A stretch of 64,000 nucleotides of DNA from an uncultured Burkholderiales bacterium (lineage in GTDB: Bacteria > Pseudomonadota > Gammaproteobacteria > Burkholderiales > Burkholderiaceae). A model generated the notes under the pieces. It had not been told where the DNA came from. It saw only the letters and a program-made list of their open reading frames with translations, and searched no databases. Location of the stretch: contig CAMLJY010000026.1 of assembly GCA_946480465.1 (NCBI GenBank), forward strand, positions 14,232 to 78,231, in the 5' to 3' direction. The translations under genes and the position numbers were made by a program. Shown piece after piece: positions 40,724 to 50,534 of this stretch. Numbering within the stretch: position 1 is the stretch's first letter; every line of letters begins with the position of its first letter.

Positions 40724-42589
40724 ATGAACCGTCCCGCGATGGAAGGCCTGCGCCTGAACGTGCCGGCCTATGTGAAGCACGCCCGCCTGGTGTCCTGGGT
40801 GGCCGAGATCGCCGCGCTGACCGAAGCGGCCGAGGTCTACTGGTGCGACGGGTCCGAAGCCGAATACGACCGCCTGTGCCAGCGCCTGGTCGACGCCGGC
40901 ACCTTCCGCAAGCTGAACCCCGAGCTGCGCCCGAACAGCTACCTGGCGCTGAGCGATCCCAGCGATGTCGCCCGCGTCGAGGACCGCACCTTCATCTGCA
41001 GCGAGCAACAGGACGACGCCGGCCCCACCAACAACTGGATGGCGCCGGCCGAGATGCGCAAGCTGCTGCAAACCGGCGACCAGGCCCTGTTCCGCGGCTG
41101 CATGCGTGGCCGCACGATGTACGTGGTGCCGTTCTCGATGGGCCCGCTGGGCTCGCCGATCGCGCACATCGGCGTCGAGCTGTCCGACAGCGCCTACGTC
41201 GCCGTGAACATGCGCATCATGACCCGCATGGGCAGCAAGGTGTTCGACGTGCTGGGCGAGGACGGCGACTTCGTTCCTTGCGTGCACACGGTCGGCGCCC
41301 CGCTGCTGCCGGGGCAGCAGGACGCCCGCTGGCCCTGCAACAAGACCAAGTACATCGTCCACTATCCCGAAACGCGCGAGATCTGGAGCTACGGCTCCGG
41401 CTATGGCGGCAATGCGCTGCTCGGCAAGAAATGCTTCGCGCTGCGCATCGCCTCCACCATGGGCCGCGACCAGGGCTGGCTGGCCGAGCACATGCTGATC
41501 CTCGGTGTCACCTCGCCCGCGGGCAAGAAGTACCACGTCGCCGCCGCGTTCCCCAGTGCCTGCGGCAAGACCAATTTCGCGATGCTGGTGCCGCCCAAGG
41601 CCTTCGAAGGGTGGAAGGTCACGACCATCGGCGACGACATCGCCTGGATCAAGCCCGACGCCACGGGCCGCCTGCGCGCAATCAACCCCGAAGCCGGCTA
41701 TTTCGGCGTCGCGCCCGGCACCAATTACAAGACCAACCCGAATTGCATGGACTCGCTCCGCCGCGACGTGATCTTCACGAACGTCGCGCTGACGGATGAC
41801 GGCGACGTCTGGTGGGAAGGCATGACCGACGCCCCGCCGGCCCACCTGATCGACTGGCAAGGCCAGGACTGGACGCCCGAGCGCGCGAAGGAAACTGGCG
41901 CCAAAGCCGCGCACCCGAATGCGCGCTTCACGGTGGCCGCCACCAACAACCCGGTGCTGGATGCCGACTGGGATTCGACCGAGGGCGTGACGATCGACGC
42001 CTTCATCTTCGGCGGCCGCCGCTCCACCACGGTGCCCTTGGTCACCGAAGCGCGCAGCTGGGCCGAAGGCGTCTACATGGCGGCCACGATGGGCTCGGAA
42101 ACAACGGCCGCCGCAGCCGGCGCGCAGGGCGTGGTGCGCCGCGACCCGTTCGCGATGCTGCCCTTCATGGGCTACCACATGGGCGACTACTTCGCGCACT
42201 GGCTCAAGCTGGGAGCCTCCCTGCAGGCCCAGGGCGCCGCGTTGCCCAAGATCTACTGCGTCAACTGGTTCCGCAAGGGCGCGGACGGCAAGTTCGTCTG
42301 GCCGGGCTACGGCGAGAACATGCGCGTGCTGAAGTGGATGCTGGACCGCGTCGATGGCTTGGCCGGCGGCGAGCAGACGCTCTTCGGCACCAGCCCGCGT
42401 TATGACGACCTCAGCTGGACGGGCCTGGACTTCACCCGTGCGCAGTACCAGACCGTCACCACGGTCGACCACGCGGCCTGGCAGCAGGAGCTGAAGCTGC
42501 ACGACGAACTGATGGACCAGCTGTCGACGCGCTTGCCGGCGCAGCTGCGCACGCTGAAGTCCGAGCTGGAAGCACGCCTGGCGTCCTGA
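40724..42589 (+). CDS. pckG: phosphoenolpyruvate carboxykinase (GTP)
   Basis: 621 aa from the ATG at 40724 (GGAG five nt upstream); an upstream in-frame ATG at 40709 is less well placed. GTP-dependent PEPCK converts oxaloacetate to PEP and opens gluconeogenesis. Kinase-1a loop [13 protein letters not shown], kinase-2 IGDDIAWI, the reactive-Cys loop and the guanine-binding [19 protein letters not shown] are all intact. Length matches the GTP class. With glycerol and amino-acid catabolism genes nearby it fits growth on gluconeogenic carbon. Confidence 0.97.
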   Translation: MNRPAMEGLRLNVPAYVKHARLVSWVAEIAALTEAAEVYWCDGSEAEYDRLCQRLVDAGTFRKLNPELRPNSYLALSDPSDVARVEDRTFICSEQQDDAGPTNNWMAPAEMRKLLQTGDQALFRGCMRGRTMYVVPFSMGPLGSPIAHIGVELSDSAYVAVNMRIMTRMGSKVFDVLGEDGDFVPCVHTVGAPLLPGQQDARWPCNKTKYIVHYPETREIWSYGSGYGGNALLGKKCFALRIASTMGRDQGWLAEHMLILGVTSPAGKKYHVAAAFPSACGKTNFAMLVPPKAFEGWKVTTIGDDIAWIKPDATGRLRAINPEAGYFGVAPGTNYKTNPNCMDSLRRDVIFTNVALTDDGDVWWEGMTDAPPAHLIDWQGQDWTPERAKETGAKAAHPNARFTVAATNNPVLDADWDSTEGVTIDAFIFGGRRSTTVPLVTEARSWAEGVYMAATMGSETTAAAAGAQGVVRRDPFAMLPFMGYHMGDYFAHWLKLGASLQAQGAALPKIYCVNWFRKGADGKFVWPGYGENMRVLKWMLDRVDGLAGGEQTLFGTSPRYDDLSWTGLDFTRAQYQTVTTVDHAAWQQELKLHDELMDQLSTRLPAQLRTLKSELEARLAS

Positions 42590-42689
42590 CGCCAGGAACT
42601 TGCCGACGCCGCCCCACGGCGGCGGAGGCGGCCGATAGACTGCACGCGCCCGCCATACCGGCGGGCGCGCCCGTTTTCGCCGTCCCCCG

Positions 42690-43472
42690 ATGCGCCTGCA
42701 ACTGCTGTCCGACCTGCACCTCGAGTCCGAGCAATTCGACCCCGCCCCGGCGCCGGGTGCCGATCTGCTGGTGCTGGCCGGCGACATCGACGCGACCTGG
42801 GCCGCCTTCGACCGTTTCCGCGGCTGGCCGGTGCCGGTGCTGGCGGTTGCGGGCAACCATGAATTCGACGGCCGGGAACTGAACGAGGCCTGGCCCGCGC
42901 TGCGCGAGCGCTGCGACGACTGCGGCATCCGGCTGTTGGAGCGCGACAGCGTGGTCATCGAGGGCCGGGACGGACAGCGTGTTCGCTTCGTCGGCACGGT
43001 CCGCTGGTCCGACTTCGATCTCTTCGGACCGGCCCGCCGGCCGCAGGCCATGCGCGCAGCGCAGTACTTCCTTCGCCTGATGGGCTCGACCAGCGATGGC
43101 TGCCCACTGGACGCGGAACGCCTGCGCGACATCTCACTCGACTGTCGGCGCTGGTTGGCCGATACGCTGCGGCAAAGCGGTGACTGGCACGCCACGGTGG
43201 CCATCACTCACTTCGGGCCCAGCCTGCGCAGTGCCGATCCGCGCTTCGGCGCCCAGCCGGGCACGGCGAGCTTCTGCAACGCGGACGATGACCTGGTCCC
43301 GCTGGCCGACCTGTGGCTGCATGGCCACCTGCATTGCCGGCACGATTACGCGGTCGAACGGCCGGGGCGCGCACCGTCCCGGGTGGTCTGCCACGCCATG
43401 GGACTGGCGCGCAAGGGCGAAGCACTCGGCTTCGATCCCCTGCGCCTGATCGACGTGCCACGTGCAGCTTGA
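42690..43472 (+). CDS. calcineurin-like metallophosphoesterase
   Basis: 260 aa. The five metal-binding motifs are visible in order: DLHLE (8-12), GDID (~31), GNHE (~55), THFG (~172) and GHLH (~212). Cytosolic phosphoesterase of unknown substrate, similar to small bacterial 'metallophosphoesterase family' proteins. It lies 100 bp after pckG and may be co-transcribed. Confidence 0.92.
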   Translation: MRLQLLSDLHLESEQFDPAPAPGADLLVLAGDIDATWAAFDRFRGWPVPVLAVAGNHEFDGRELNEAWPALRERCDDCGIRLLERDSVVIEGRDGQRVRFVGTVRWSDFDLFGPARRPQAMRAAQYFLRLMGSTSDGCPLDAERLRDISLDCRRWLADTLRQSGDWHATVAITHFGPSLRSADPRFGAQPGTASFCNADDDLVPLADLWLHGHLHCRHDYAVERPGRAPSRVVCHAMGLARKGEALGFDPLRLIDVPRAA

Positions 43473-43543
43473 CGCCGCGCACACCAGGCTCACCAGCCCG
43501 TGCCACACTGGCCCGCGCCCCAAGACACGAAGGAGGTCCGCTG

Positions 43544-43966
43544 ATGAAGATCCTGGTTGCCGTCGATGGCAGTTCGTTCACCAAGCGCATGCTGGCCTAC
43601 CTGGCCGCGCACGAGGACTGGCTCGGCACGCACCACGAGTACACGGTGCTGCATGTGGCGCCCGCGCTGCCTCCGCGTGCCACCGCCGTGCTCGACAAGA
43701 GCCTGTTGAAGGGCTACTACGCCGACGAGGCAGAGAAGGTCTTCAAGCCGATCCGGACCTTCTTCGAGAAGCAAGGCATCCCGGCGCAGTTCGTCGCGAA
43801 GGTCGGCTCGGCCGGTGACGTGATCGCGGATGTCGCAAGCAAGGCGAAGTTTGACCTGCTGATGATGGGTTCACACGGCCACGGCACCCTCGGCAAGCTG
43901 GTGCTCGGATCGGTGTCGACCAAGGTGATGGCTCACTGCGAAACGCCGGTGCTGATCATCCGCTGA
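43544..43966 (+). CDS. universal stress protein UspA family
   Basis: 140 aa single USP domain with AAGGAGG seven to eight nt before the ATG. ATP-binding signature MGSHGHGTLGKLVLGSVS (G-2x-G-9x-G-S/T) near 108-125, and the N-terminal ILVAVDGSSFTKRML strand. Expected to be an ATP-binding dimer induced by stress or growth arrest. The gene stands alone. Confidence 0.93.
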   Translation: MKILVAVDGSSFTKRMLAYLAAHEDWLGTHHEYTVLHVAPALPPRATAVLDKSLLKGYYADEAEKVFKPIRTFFEKQGIPAQFVAKVGSAGDVIADVASKAKFDLLMMGSHGHGTLGKLVLGSVSTKVMAHCETPVLIIR

Positions 43967-44019
43967 GTACCCCACGGTGAAGCAAGGCGGCGTCGGTGCC
44001 GCCATGCGCTGGGCGGGGG

Positions 44020-44235
44020 TCAGCGCCGCGGCGAAGACCGCCGGTCGGCGCCGTGGCGGAACGGGTCTGGCAGTTCGACAGGGTCGAAGCCGCCGACGTC
44101 GCCGGGCTCCGACTGGCTCAGGCAGTAGTCCAGCCCGAAAGCCGTGCCCATGTCCGCCGGATCCGGCTGAGACCGTTCTGTACGCTGCGGCACCACGCGC
44201 CGCAACAATCGCCAAGGCTTCGAGACGCTGGACAT
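44020..44235 (-). CDS. 71-aa hypothetical protein
   Basis: Start at the ATG at 44235 with an excellent GGGAGGT ribosome site five nt upstream, which supports a real gene. Sequence begins MSSVSKPWRLLRRVVPQRTE, then a polar, Pro/Asp-rich part (GTAFGLDYCLSQSEPGDVGGFDPVELPDPFRHG). No membrane segment and no recognised domain. Convergent with uspA. The rest of 43967-44441 holds only a terminator. Confidence 0.55.
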   Translation of the reverse strand: MSSVSKPWRLLRRVVPQRTERSQPDPADMGTAFGLDYCLSQSEPGDVGGFDPVELPDPFRHGADRRSSPRR

Positions 44236-44363
44236 CGCACACCTCCCACGTGGAATGGAAGGTACCCGGCCATGCGCGGGCGCGCAGCGGGAAATGCAGA
44301 AACAAATTGGCGCAATTCGGGACGCGAACACCTGATCCTTCACTTCGCGCCAAGCGCTGCAAA

Positions 44364-44388
44364 CGAAAGGGCCCTGATGGGCCCTTCG
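44364..44388 (-). terminator. intrinsic terminator of PEP-CTERM gene
   Basis: GGGCCC-centred hairpin (AGGGCCC / GGGCCCT arms with loop TGAT, extended by CGAA/TTCG), followed leftward by a T-rich TTTCGTTT. It lies 54 bp past the stop of the PEP-CTERM gene. Confidence 0.65.
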
Positions 44389-44441
44389 ATTTCAGCGTTC
44401 AACCAGCCGCCAGGCGGGCCGGCAAATGGGCGGGCGCCGGT

Positions 44442-45266
44442 TCAGCGGCGCTGCTTTCGCATGGCGCCGGCCGCGGCCGCGAAGCCCAGCATCAGCAAGG
44501 CCAGCGACGCCGGCTCCGGCACGTCCGTACCGCCACAGTTGACGCCACCGCCGGCCGTGCACAACGAGCCGCCGACCGCGGCCAGCTTGAAGTAGTCGTC
44601 GCCGTAGTCGAATTCAGACCCACCGGCGGTCGGCTTCTTGATGCTGCCGCCATAGGTGGAGTTGTAGGCGCTGACCATCCACCAGCTGGAGCCCTTGGTC
44701 GTGTTGCCGAGGTCACGCGCGACGGTGCCGAGGTCGGAGTAGCTGCCGACCAGCTCCCAGCCCGACGCTGCCAGCGTGTCCCACTTCATGTCGGCCATGT
44801 TCGGGCCTGCGCCAGCGGTCGGGCCGGATGCATCGCCGACCCAGCGGAGCACGCTGATGTCCGAGTCGTTGCCGCCCGTCCAGCCGATGCGCACCGAGTT
44901 CAGGATCGTGCTCTGCGTGAAGCTCAGCACCACGGCGTCGGAGTTGCCCAGGTTGTCGATGCCGTGCTCACTCGAGTATTCGCCGCTGTCGGGCGAGATG
45001 CCGATGCCGCTGGTGCCGTAGACGGTCATCTGCGTGCCGGCGAATTTGACGCCCGAAGGCGCCGACCAGGCGGTGGCGGTGACGGAATTGCCGCTGTCCG
45101 AGCCGGTGCCGCTGCGCGTCATCGTGCTGATGGGGCCGCAGGTGGTCGAGGAATAGCTGCTGCAGACCTTGCCATCAAACGTGAAGTCAGCCCACGCCGG
45201 CTGGGCGCCCAGCATGCCGGCGAGCGTTGCAGCCGCCAGCGCCACACGAGAACCGAACCACTTCAT
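44442..45266 (-). CDS. PEP-CTERM exosortase-sorted surface protein (XDP1-like)
   Basis: 274 aa. The Sec signal peptide ends near AQPAWA (~26). The mature body is Ser/Thr/Gly-rich with segments (VLSFTQSTILNSVRIGWTGGNDSDISVLRW; SSWWMVSAYNSTYGGS; DDYFKLAAVGG) that recall the exosortase-dependent surface protein XDP1 family (memory-based). The C-terminal sorting signal is VPEPASLALLMLGFAAAAGAMRKQRR. Product expected at the cell surface or matrix after exosortase processing. Sits directly downstream of prsT on the same strand (166-bp gap). Confidence 0.9.
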   Translation of the reverse strand: MKWFGSRVALAAATLAGMLGAQPAWADFTFDGKVCSSYSSTTCGPISTMTRSGTGSDSGNSVTATAWSAPSGVKFAGTQMTVYGTSGIGISPDSGEYSSEHGIDNLGNSDAVVLSFTQSTILNSVRIGWTGGNDSDISVLRWVGDASGPTAGAGPNMADMKWDTLAASGWELVGSYSDLGTVARDLGNTTKGSSWWMVSAYNSTYGGSIKKPTAGGSEFDYGDDYFKLAAVGGSLCTAGGGVNCGGTDVPEPASLALLMLGFAAAAGAMRKQRR

Positions 45267-45432
45267 AAGGTCCCTTTCGATTGTCGCAACCGAAGAATGT
45301 CAGGACGACGATCGACCGGTTGACTGTTTCTTGCCGCGCTCATGAAGCATCCTGTTCGGTCACCGAAGCGAGTCCACCGAAAGGCTGAAGCGTCGGCCGA
45401 TTGTAGGAACGCGTACACCCGCGCCGCGCCCC

Positions 45433-48279
45433 TCACTTGAGGGAGCGCAGCAGGGCCTGCGCCTCGTCATCGCCATCGAAGCGCCGGCCGTCCTTGAGCG
45501 CGGCGTGCAGTTCGTCACGGGCTTCCGCATGGCGCCCTGCCTTCGCCAGCACGGAGGCCAGATGGAACCGGATCACCGGCCGCCCGGGATCGCGCAGCCG
45601 GGCATCGCGCAGCAACTGGAGTGCGCGCTCGTGCTGGCCCGCATGGTGTGCGGCCCAGCCGGCCGTGTCGAGCACGATGGCGCTGCTCGGCTGCAGCGCG
45701 AGCGCCCGCTCGGCCGTGGCCAGGGCCGTTCCGTCGGACAGGCGAAGCTGCACGTTGGCCAGGTTGTTCAGCGCGGCAGTGTCGTTGGGCGCCAGGCGCA
45801 GCACTTCCTCGTACAGGCCGCGGGCCGCACGGTAGTCGGCGCTGCGGACGTAGAACTCGGCGAGCGCGCTGCGCACCCGCTGGTCGCGCGGCCGCGACTG
45901 GATCCACTGCCGCGCGACCGCGACCGCACCGGCCTTGTCGTGCGGGGCCATCGCATCGAAGAGCTGCAGCAGCGTCTGCGCCGATGGTTGCGATTGGTAC
46001 GCACGCCGGAACGACTCGATGGCCTGTGACGCGTTGCCACGCGCCAGGTAGGAGCTGCCCTGCACGCTGTGCGCCATCGCCGACCTGGGGTGCGCCTTGA
46101 GGATCTCGCGCAGGCGCTGGTCCGACTGGGTGTAGTCGCCCTGGCGGGCCAGCACTTCGGCCTGCATCACGCGCGCGGCCAGGTGGCTCGGGTCGGCGGC
46201 CAGCGCCTTGTCCAGGCTGTAGCTGGCACCCGGGAGGTTGCCGGCCATCACCTGCAGGCTCGCGATCTCCACCTGGGCGACCGGGCCGAAATTGGCCAGG
46301 CGGGCCGCTTGCGCGAGCGTCGCGCGCGCAGCAGCCGCATCGCGCACGGCCAGTTCCGAGCGGGCGACCGCGAGGAGCACCGCGACGTTGTTGGGCCGCG
46401 AGCTGGCCAGCTGCCGCGCTGCGGACTGGGCGTCGTCGAAGCGCCCCTTGCGGATGTGGAAGTCGATCAGCGCGAGGCCCGCGCGCAGCCCCATGTCACC
46501 ATCGCGGGCGGCAGCCTTCTGAAGCCAGTTGAGCGCGTCCTCGGTCCGGCCGCGCAGTTCGCTGAGGTGGGCCCGCTCGTACATCACCTCGGCATTGGTC
46601 TCGTCTTCCTTGAACAGCGCGACGAGGCGCGCATCGGCCCGGTCGTAGGCGCGGGCCGCGATGTCCAGCCGCGCGAGGTTCAGCTTGGCGTCGACGAAGC
46701 CGGGATCGAGCTGCAAGGCGCGTTCGAAGGCACTGCGCGCGCCGGCGCTGTCCTTGGCAAGGGACCTGGCCAGGCCGGTCAGGTTCGCGAGTCCCGCATG
46801 GCGCGGATGGGCCTTCTCCAAAGTGTTCGCGACCGCCAGCGCCTTCGCCGGCTCGCGTGCCTGCAGGTGCAGCAACGCCAGGGCAAAGCCGGCCTGCAGT
46901 TGCCTGGGGTCCTTGCGGTGCGCGGTTTCCAGGCTGCTCAGCGCGCCGGCAGTCTGACCGGCCTTCAGTTGACTGATGCCCAGCACCGCATGGAACTCCG
47001 GCGCGTCCCGGGTCCGCAGCGCGTCCTGCATCAGGCTGGCCGCCTTGGCATGCCGCCCGCGCGCGAGCTGGGCGGAAGCCAGCAGCGCCAGCGCCTGCGC
47101 ATCCCCGGGCTGCAGGCGCAGGTAGGTCTCAAGCACGTCGGCCGCGGCATCGGCCTTTTGCTCGGCCATGTACATCTGCGCCAGCAGTTTCGCGGCGGGG
47201 CTGCCGGGCTGGCCGCGCTGAAAGATTTCCAGCAGCGGCTTGGCCTTCTCCGGCTCGCCGAGGTCGTGGTGGGCCAGCGCATTGACCAGCAGCAGCTGCG
47301 ATCGGTAACGCATCATCTCGATCGGCAGGGGATCGAGCACGCCGGTGACTTTGCGCAAGGCGGCGTGCGCCGCCGCCCGGTCCCCCGCCCGCGAGGCCAG
47401 CACCGCCTTCAGGTAGATCGCCCGCGGCTCGTTCGGCATGCGCGCCAGCAGATCGTCGACCGCTGGCGCCGCTTCCGCGTTAAGGCCGCTGTCGACCAAC
47501 AGCCCGGCCCGCGCGATGCGCGACTCGGCATGCTGCGGGTCAAGCGCCAGGGCCTTCGCGTAAGCCTCCAGCGCGCCCTGGCGCTCGCCCTGCACGTGCA
47601 GCACCGATGCACGCTGGTAATGCGCCTCGGCAAGGTCCGGCTTCAACGACAGCGCCTTGTTGACCGCCGCCATGGCCTCGGCGAACTGGCGCGAGCGGAT
47701 GCGGATCGGGACTTCGGCAAGCCAGGTCTCGATCGCCGTTGGATCGATCGCCCGCGCGTCCTCGGTCGCACGCAGGGCGATCTTGGTGTCGTCCAGGTCG
47801 GACGCCGCCTGCGCCTGCATCACCAGCAGCTGGATCTGCACCGACGCCGGCAGCCCGGCCAGCGCGAAGCGCGAATCGTTCAGCACCTCTTTGGGCCGGC
47901 CCTGCAGCATGATCGCCCGCGCCAACGGCACCGCCACTTCGGCGCGGCTGACCCCCAGCCGCAGCGCCTCGGCCAGGGCCGCCTCGGCGCCAGAGACATC
48001 CGACTGCGCCAGCAGCACGCGCCCCAGCAGCACGTGGGCAGGCAGCAGGTTCTTGTCGGCCTGCAGCGCGTTCTTCAGCTGAATCACCGCACCCGGCAGA
48101 TCGCGCTTGTCGAAGCGCTGAAGAGCATCCTCGTAGAAGCGCGAGGCGGTGGCACTTCCGGACGCAGCGGTGCCGACGGACGGACCGAAGGCCAGTGCGA
48201 AGGCAAGTGCCGCGGCAATCAGCCGGGCCGGCGAACGCCCAGGCGCGTGCGCCCGGCGCTTGGCAAGGGGATGTTTCAC
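45433..48279 (-). CDS. prsT: PEP-CTERM system TPR-repeat protein PrsT
   Basis: 948 aa from a GTG at 48279 that begins the signal region VKHPLAKRR...LIAAALAFALAFGPSVGTAAS; an in-frame ATG at 48354 would bury the signal. The mature protein is ~20 tandem TPRs (e.g. AEAHYQRASVLHVQGERQGALEAYAKALALDP; NDTAALNNLANVQLRLSDGTALATAERALALQP). Length and layout match PrsT (TIGR02917 type), which accompanies exosortase systems. PrsT proteins are usually lipoproteins; no lipobox Cys is visible here, so this one may be periplasmic. Neighbour is a PEP-CTERM cargo gene. Confidence 0.88.
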   Translation of the reverse strand: MKHPLAKRRAHAPGRSPARLIAAALAFALAFGPSVGTAASGSATASRFYEDALQRFDKRDLPGAVIQLKNALQADKNLLPAHVLLGRVLLAQSDVSGAEAALAEALRLGVSRAEVAVPLARAIMLQGRPKEVLNDSRFALAGLPASVQIQLLVMQAQAASDLDDTKIALRATEDARAIDPTAIETWLAEVPIRIRSRQFAEAMAAVNKALSLKPDLAEAHYQRASVLHVQGERQGALEAYAKALALDPQHAESRIARAGLLVDSGLNAEAAPAVDDLLARMPNEPRAIYLKAVLASRAGDRAAAHAALRKVTGVLDPLPIEMMRYRSQLLLVNALAHHDLGEPEKAKPLLEIFQRGQPGSPAAKLLAQMYMAEQKADAAADVLETYLRLQPGDAQALALLASAQLARGRHAKAASLMQDALRTRDAPEFHAVLGISQLKAGQTAGALSSLETAHRKDPRQLQAGFALALLHLQAREPAKALAVANTLEKAHPRHAGLANLTGLARSLAKDSAGARSAFERALQLDPGFVDAKLNLARLDIAARAYDRADARLVALFKEDETNAEVMYERAHLSELRGRTEDALNWLQKAAARDGDMGLRAGLALIDFHIRKGRFDDAQSAARQLASSRPNNVAVLLAVARSELAVRDAAAARATLAQAARLANFGPVAQVEIASLQVMAGNLPGASYSLDKALAADPSHLAARVMQAEVLARQGDYTQSDQRLREILKAHPRSAMAHSVQGSSYLARGNASQAIESFRRAYQSQPSAQTLLQLFDAMAPHDKAGAVAVARQWIQSRPRDQRVRSALAEFYVRSADYRAARGLYEEVLRLAPNDTAALNNLANVQLRLSDGTALATAERALALQPSSAIVLDTAGWAAHHAGQHERALQLLRDARLRDPGRPVIRFHLASVLAKAGRHAEARDELHAALKDGRRFDGDDEAQALLRSLK

Positions 48280-48465
48280 GCGGCGGATGCTATAGGCATT
48301 GCGTGGCCAGGGGACGGGTGGCGCGGGGCGGGCGTGAAAAGCTGCAGAGCACAACTTTGCAGTCGGGCGGCGCTTGCGCTGCCGGACCCATTAGTCACAT
48401 TACTTGAATTCAACTTTTAGTCATCCACGTTCATGAAAGCCTGAACGCCTGAACAATCGCGCCCC

Positions 48466-49092
48466 ATGCCGCCGCCTTTCACGCCCACCACGATGACCCT
48501 GGTCGAGGGATGGGCGCTGATGGCCGGCCTGATCGTCGCGATCGGCGCGCAAAACGCCTACGTGCTGCGGCAAGGCCTGCTGCGTTCGCACGTCGGTCCG
48601 GTCGTCGCCCTGTGCGCCCTGTCAGACTGGACCTTGACGGCGCTGGGCGTCTTCGGGCTCGGCGGGCTGGTCGCCGCGTCGCCGCTGGCCACCCAGGCCT
48701 TGCGCTGGATCGGCGCCGCTTTCCTCGCTTGGTACGCCTGGCGCGCAGCCCGGCGCGCGTGGCTGAACGACGCGGCGCTGGCCGCCGCCGGCCCGGCCCA
48801 GGCACTGGGCGGCACGCTGGTCACCGCGGCAGCCGTCACCTGGCTCAACCCGCACGTCTACCTCGACACCGTCGTGCTGCTCGGCGCCGCGGCGGCGGGC
48901 CACGACCTGCCCGGCAAGCAGGCTTTCGCGCTCGGCGCCGGCCTGGCGTCGCTGATGTGGTTTGCCGCGCTGGGTTATGGCGCCGCGGCGCTGTCGCGCT
49001 GGCTGGCCCGGCCGGCCGTCTGGCGCGGCATCGATGCGCTGATCGCGCTGGTGATGGCGATCACCGCTCTCGGCCTGCTGCGCGGCAGCTGA
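48466..49092 (+). CDS. LysE/ArgO-type amino acid exporter
   Basis: 208 aa with six membrane helices. The LysE signature GLIVAIGAQNAYVLRQGLLRSHVG at ~20-43 and the TWLNPHVYLDTVVLLG motif are those of basic-amino-acid exporters. Inner membrane. It is followed after 27 bp by dadA on the same strand, hinting at a joint role in amino-acid overflow or catabolism (inference). Confidence 0.92.
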   Translation: MPPPFTPTTMTLVEGWALMAGLIVAIGAQNAYVLRQGLLRSHVGPVVALCALSDWTLTALGVFGLGGLVAASPLATQALRWIGAAFLAWYAWRAARRAWLNDAALAAAGPAQALGGTLVTAAAVTWLNPHVYLDTVVLLGAAAAGHDLPGKQAFALGAGLASLMWFAALGYGAAALSRWLARPAVWRGIDALIALVMAITALGLLRGS

Positions 49093-49119
49093 TTCCTCCA
49101 TCCACTCCCCCGATCCACC

Positions 49120-50442
49120 ATGAAAGTCATCGTCCTCGGCGCCGGCATCATCGGCATCTCCACCGCCTGGCACCTGCTGCAGCAAGGCCACCAGGTCACG
49201 GTGATCGACCGCCAGCCCGACGCGGCGCTGGAGACCAGCTTCGCCAACGGGGCGCAGATCTCGGTCAGCTTCTGCGAACCCTGGGCGAATGCCGGCGCGC
49301 CGCTGAAGGTGGCGAAGTGGCTGCTGCGGGACGATTCGCCGCTGCTGTTCCGGCCCAAGCTGGACCCGCACCAGTGGCGCTGGGGACTGTCGTTCCTGAC
49401 CCAGTGCACCGATGCCGCCTTCGCGCGCAACGTGCGCCAGCTGGTGGCGCTGGGCCGCTACAGCCACGAATCACTGAAGGCCGTGGTCGCGCAGACGGGC
49501 ATCCGGTACGAGCGGCTGGAACGCGGGATCCTGCACTTCTTCTCATCGCAGGCCGACTTCGATTCCGGCGCCGCCGCGGCCGAACTGATGCGCCAGCATG
49601 GCGTGGACCGCCGGGTGCTGAACCGCGACGAGGTGCTGGCGGTCGAGCCCGCGCTGCGCGCCTTCGGCGACCGCATCCACGGCGGCACCTTCACCCCCAG
49701 CGACGAGTCGGGCGACGCGCGCGTCTTCACCCAGCGCCTGGCCGCGCTGTGCCGCGAACGCGGCGCAGTGTTCCTGTACGACACCGCGATCGAGGGCTTC
49801 GAGCGCGCGGGCGGTGCCATCTCCGGCGTGCGGGTGCGGCATCTGCACCACGGCGCCGAGATGACGGTGCACGCCGACCAGTACGTCGCCGCGATGGGCT
49901 CGTACACCGCACCGCTGCTGCGCAAGCTCGGCATCTGGCTGAACGTCTACCCGGCCAAGGGCTACTCGGCGACGATGAAGCTCAAGCGCCCGGGGGACGC
50001 CAGTGTGGTCAGCCTGCTGGACGACACCCGCAAGCTGGCGATCTCGCGCCTGGGCGACGAGATCCGCGTCGCCGGCACCGCCGAACTCGCGGGCTACGAC
50101 ACCTCCCTCGACGGCGCCACTGCGCGCAAGCGCTGCGCGGCACTGGTGCAACGCTACGAGGAGCTGTTCCCGGGCGTGGCCGACACCTCGGCGCCGAACT
50201 TCTGGACCGGCCTGCGGCCCAGCACCCCCACCAACCTGCCCTACATCGGCCGCAGCCGCATCGCCAACCTTTGGCTGAACACCGGCCACGGCACGCTGGG
50301 CTGGACGCACGGTGCCGGTTCCGGCCAGGCGCTGGCCGAGCTGATCAGCGGCAAGCGCCCGGGGCTGAACTACGCCTTCTGCGGCGACCAGTTGCCGGCC
50401 CCGCGGCCGCGCGTGGTCGTTGCCGCGCCACAGCGCGGTTAA
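49120..50442 (+). CDS. dadA: D-amino acid dehydrogenase small subunit
   Basis: 440 aa FAD enzyme. The dinucleotide-binding motif VIVLGAGIIGISTAWHLLQQGHQVTVIDR lies at 3-31; PAKGYSATM, TGLRPSTPTNLPYIGRS and the C-terminal NTGHGTLGWTHGAGSGQALAELISG are diagnostic of DadA. It oxidises D-alanine and other D-amino acids to oxo acids, reducing quinone at the membrane. Length typical. No alanine racemase is adjacent. Confidence 0.94.
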   Translation: MKVIVLGAGIIGISTAWHLLQQGHQVTVIDRQPDAALETSFANGAQISVSFCEPWANAGAPLKVAKWLLRDDSPLLFRPKLDPHQWRWGLSFLTQCTDAAFARNVRQLVALGRYSHESLKAVVAQTGIRYERLERGILHFFSSQADFDSGAAAAELMRQHGVDRRVLNRDEVLAVEPALRAFGDRIHGGTFTPSDESGDARVFTQRLAALCRERGAVFLYDTAIEGFERAGGAISGVRVRHLHHGAEMTVHADQYVAAMGSYTAPLLRKLGIWLNVYPAKGYSATMKLKRPGDASVVSLLDDTRKLAISRLGDEIRVAGTAELAGYDTSLDGATARKRCAALVQRYEELFPGVADTSAPNFWTGLRPSTPTNLPYIGRSRIANLWLNTGHGTLGWTHGAGSGQALAELISGKRPGLNYAFCGDQLPAPRPRVVVAAPQRG

Positions 50443-50534
50443 TCTCGCCGGGGCGCTTGCGGCACTAGAATCGCGCCCCCTTCGAACACCCCACAGCCCG
50501 GCGCCTCGCGGCCCCGGGCTGTTGCCATTGCGCC

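Noticed and set aside
43871..44362. 163-codon minus-strand frame overlapping uspA
   Set aside because: Arg/Pro-rich shadow with its 3' part antisense to uspA; the 71-aa frame in the same region has the better ribosome site.
45267..45432. Sigma-54 promoter for the PEP-CTERM gene
   Set aside because: PEP-CTERM genes can be RpoN-dependent, but I found no GG-N10-GC element with the right flanks here or upstream of prsT.
46069..48420. 783-codon plus-strand frame opposite prsT
   Set aside because: Antisense shadow rich in Arg/Gln/His; prsT has clear TPR repeats.
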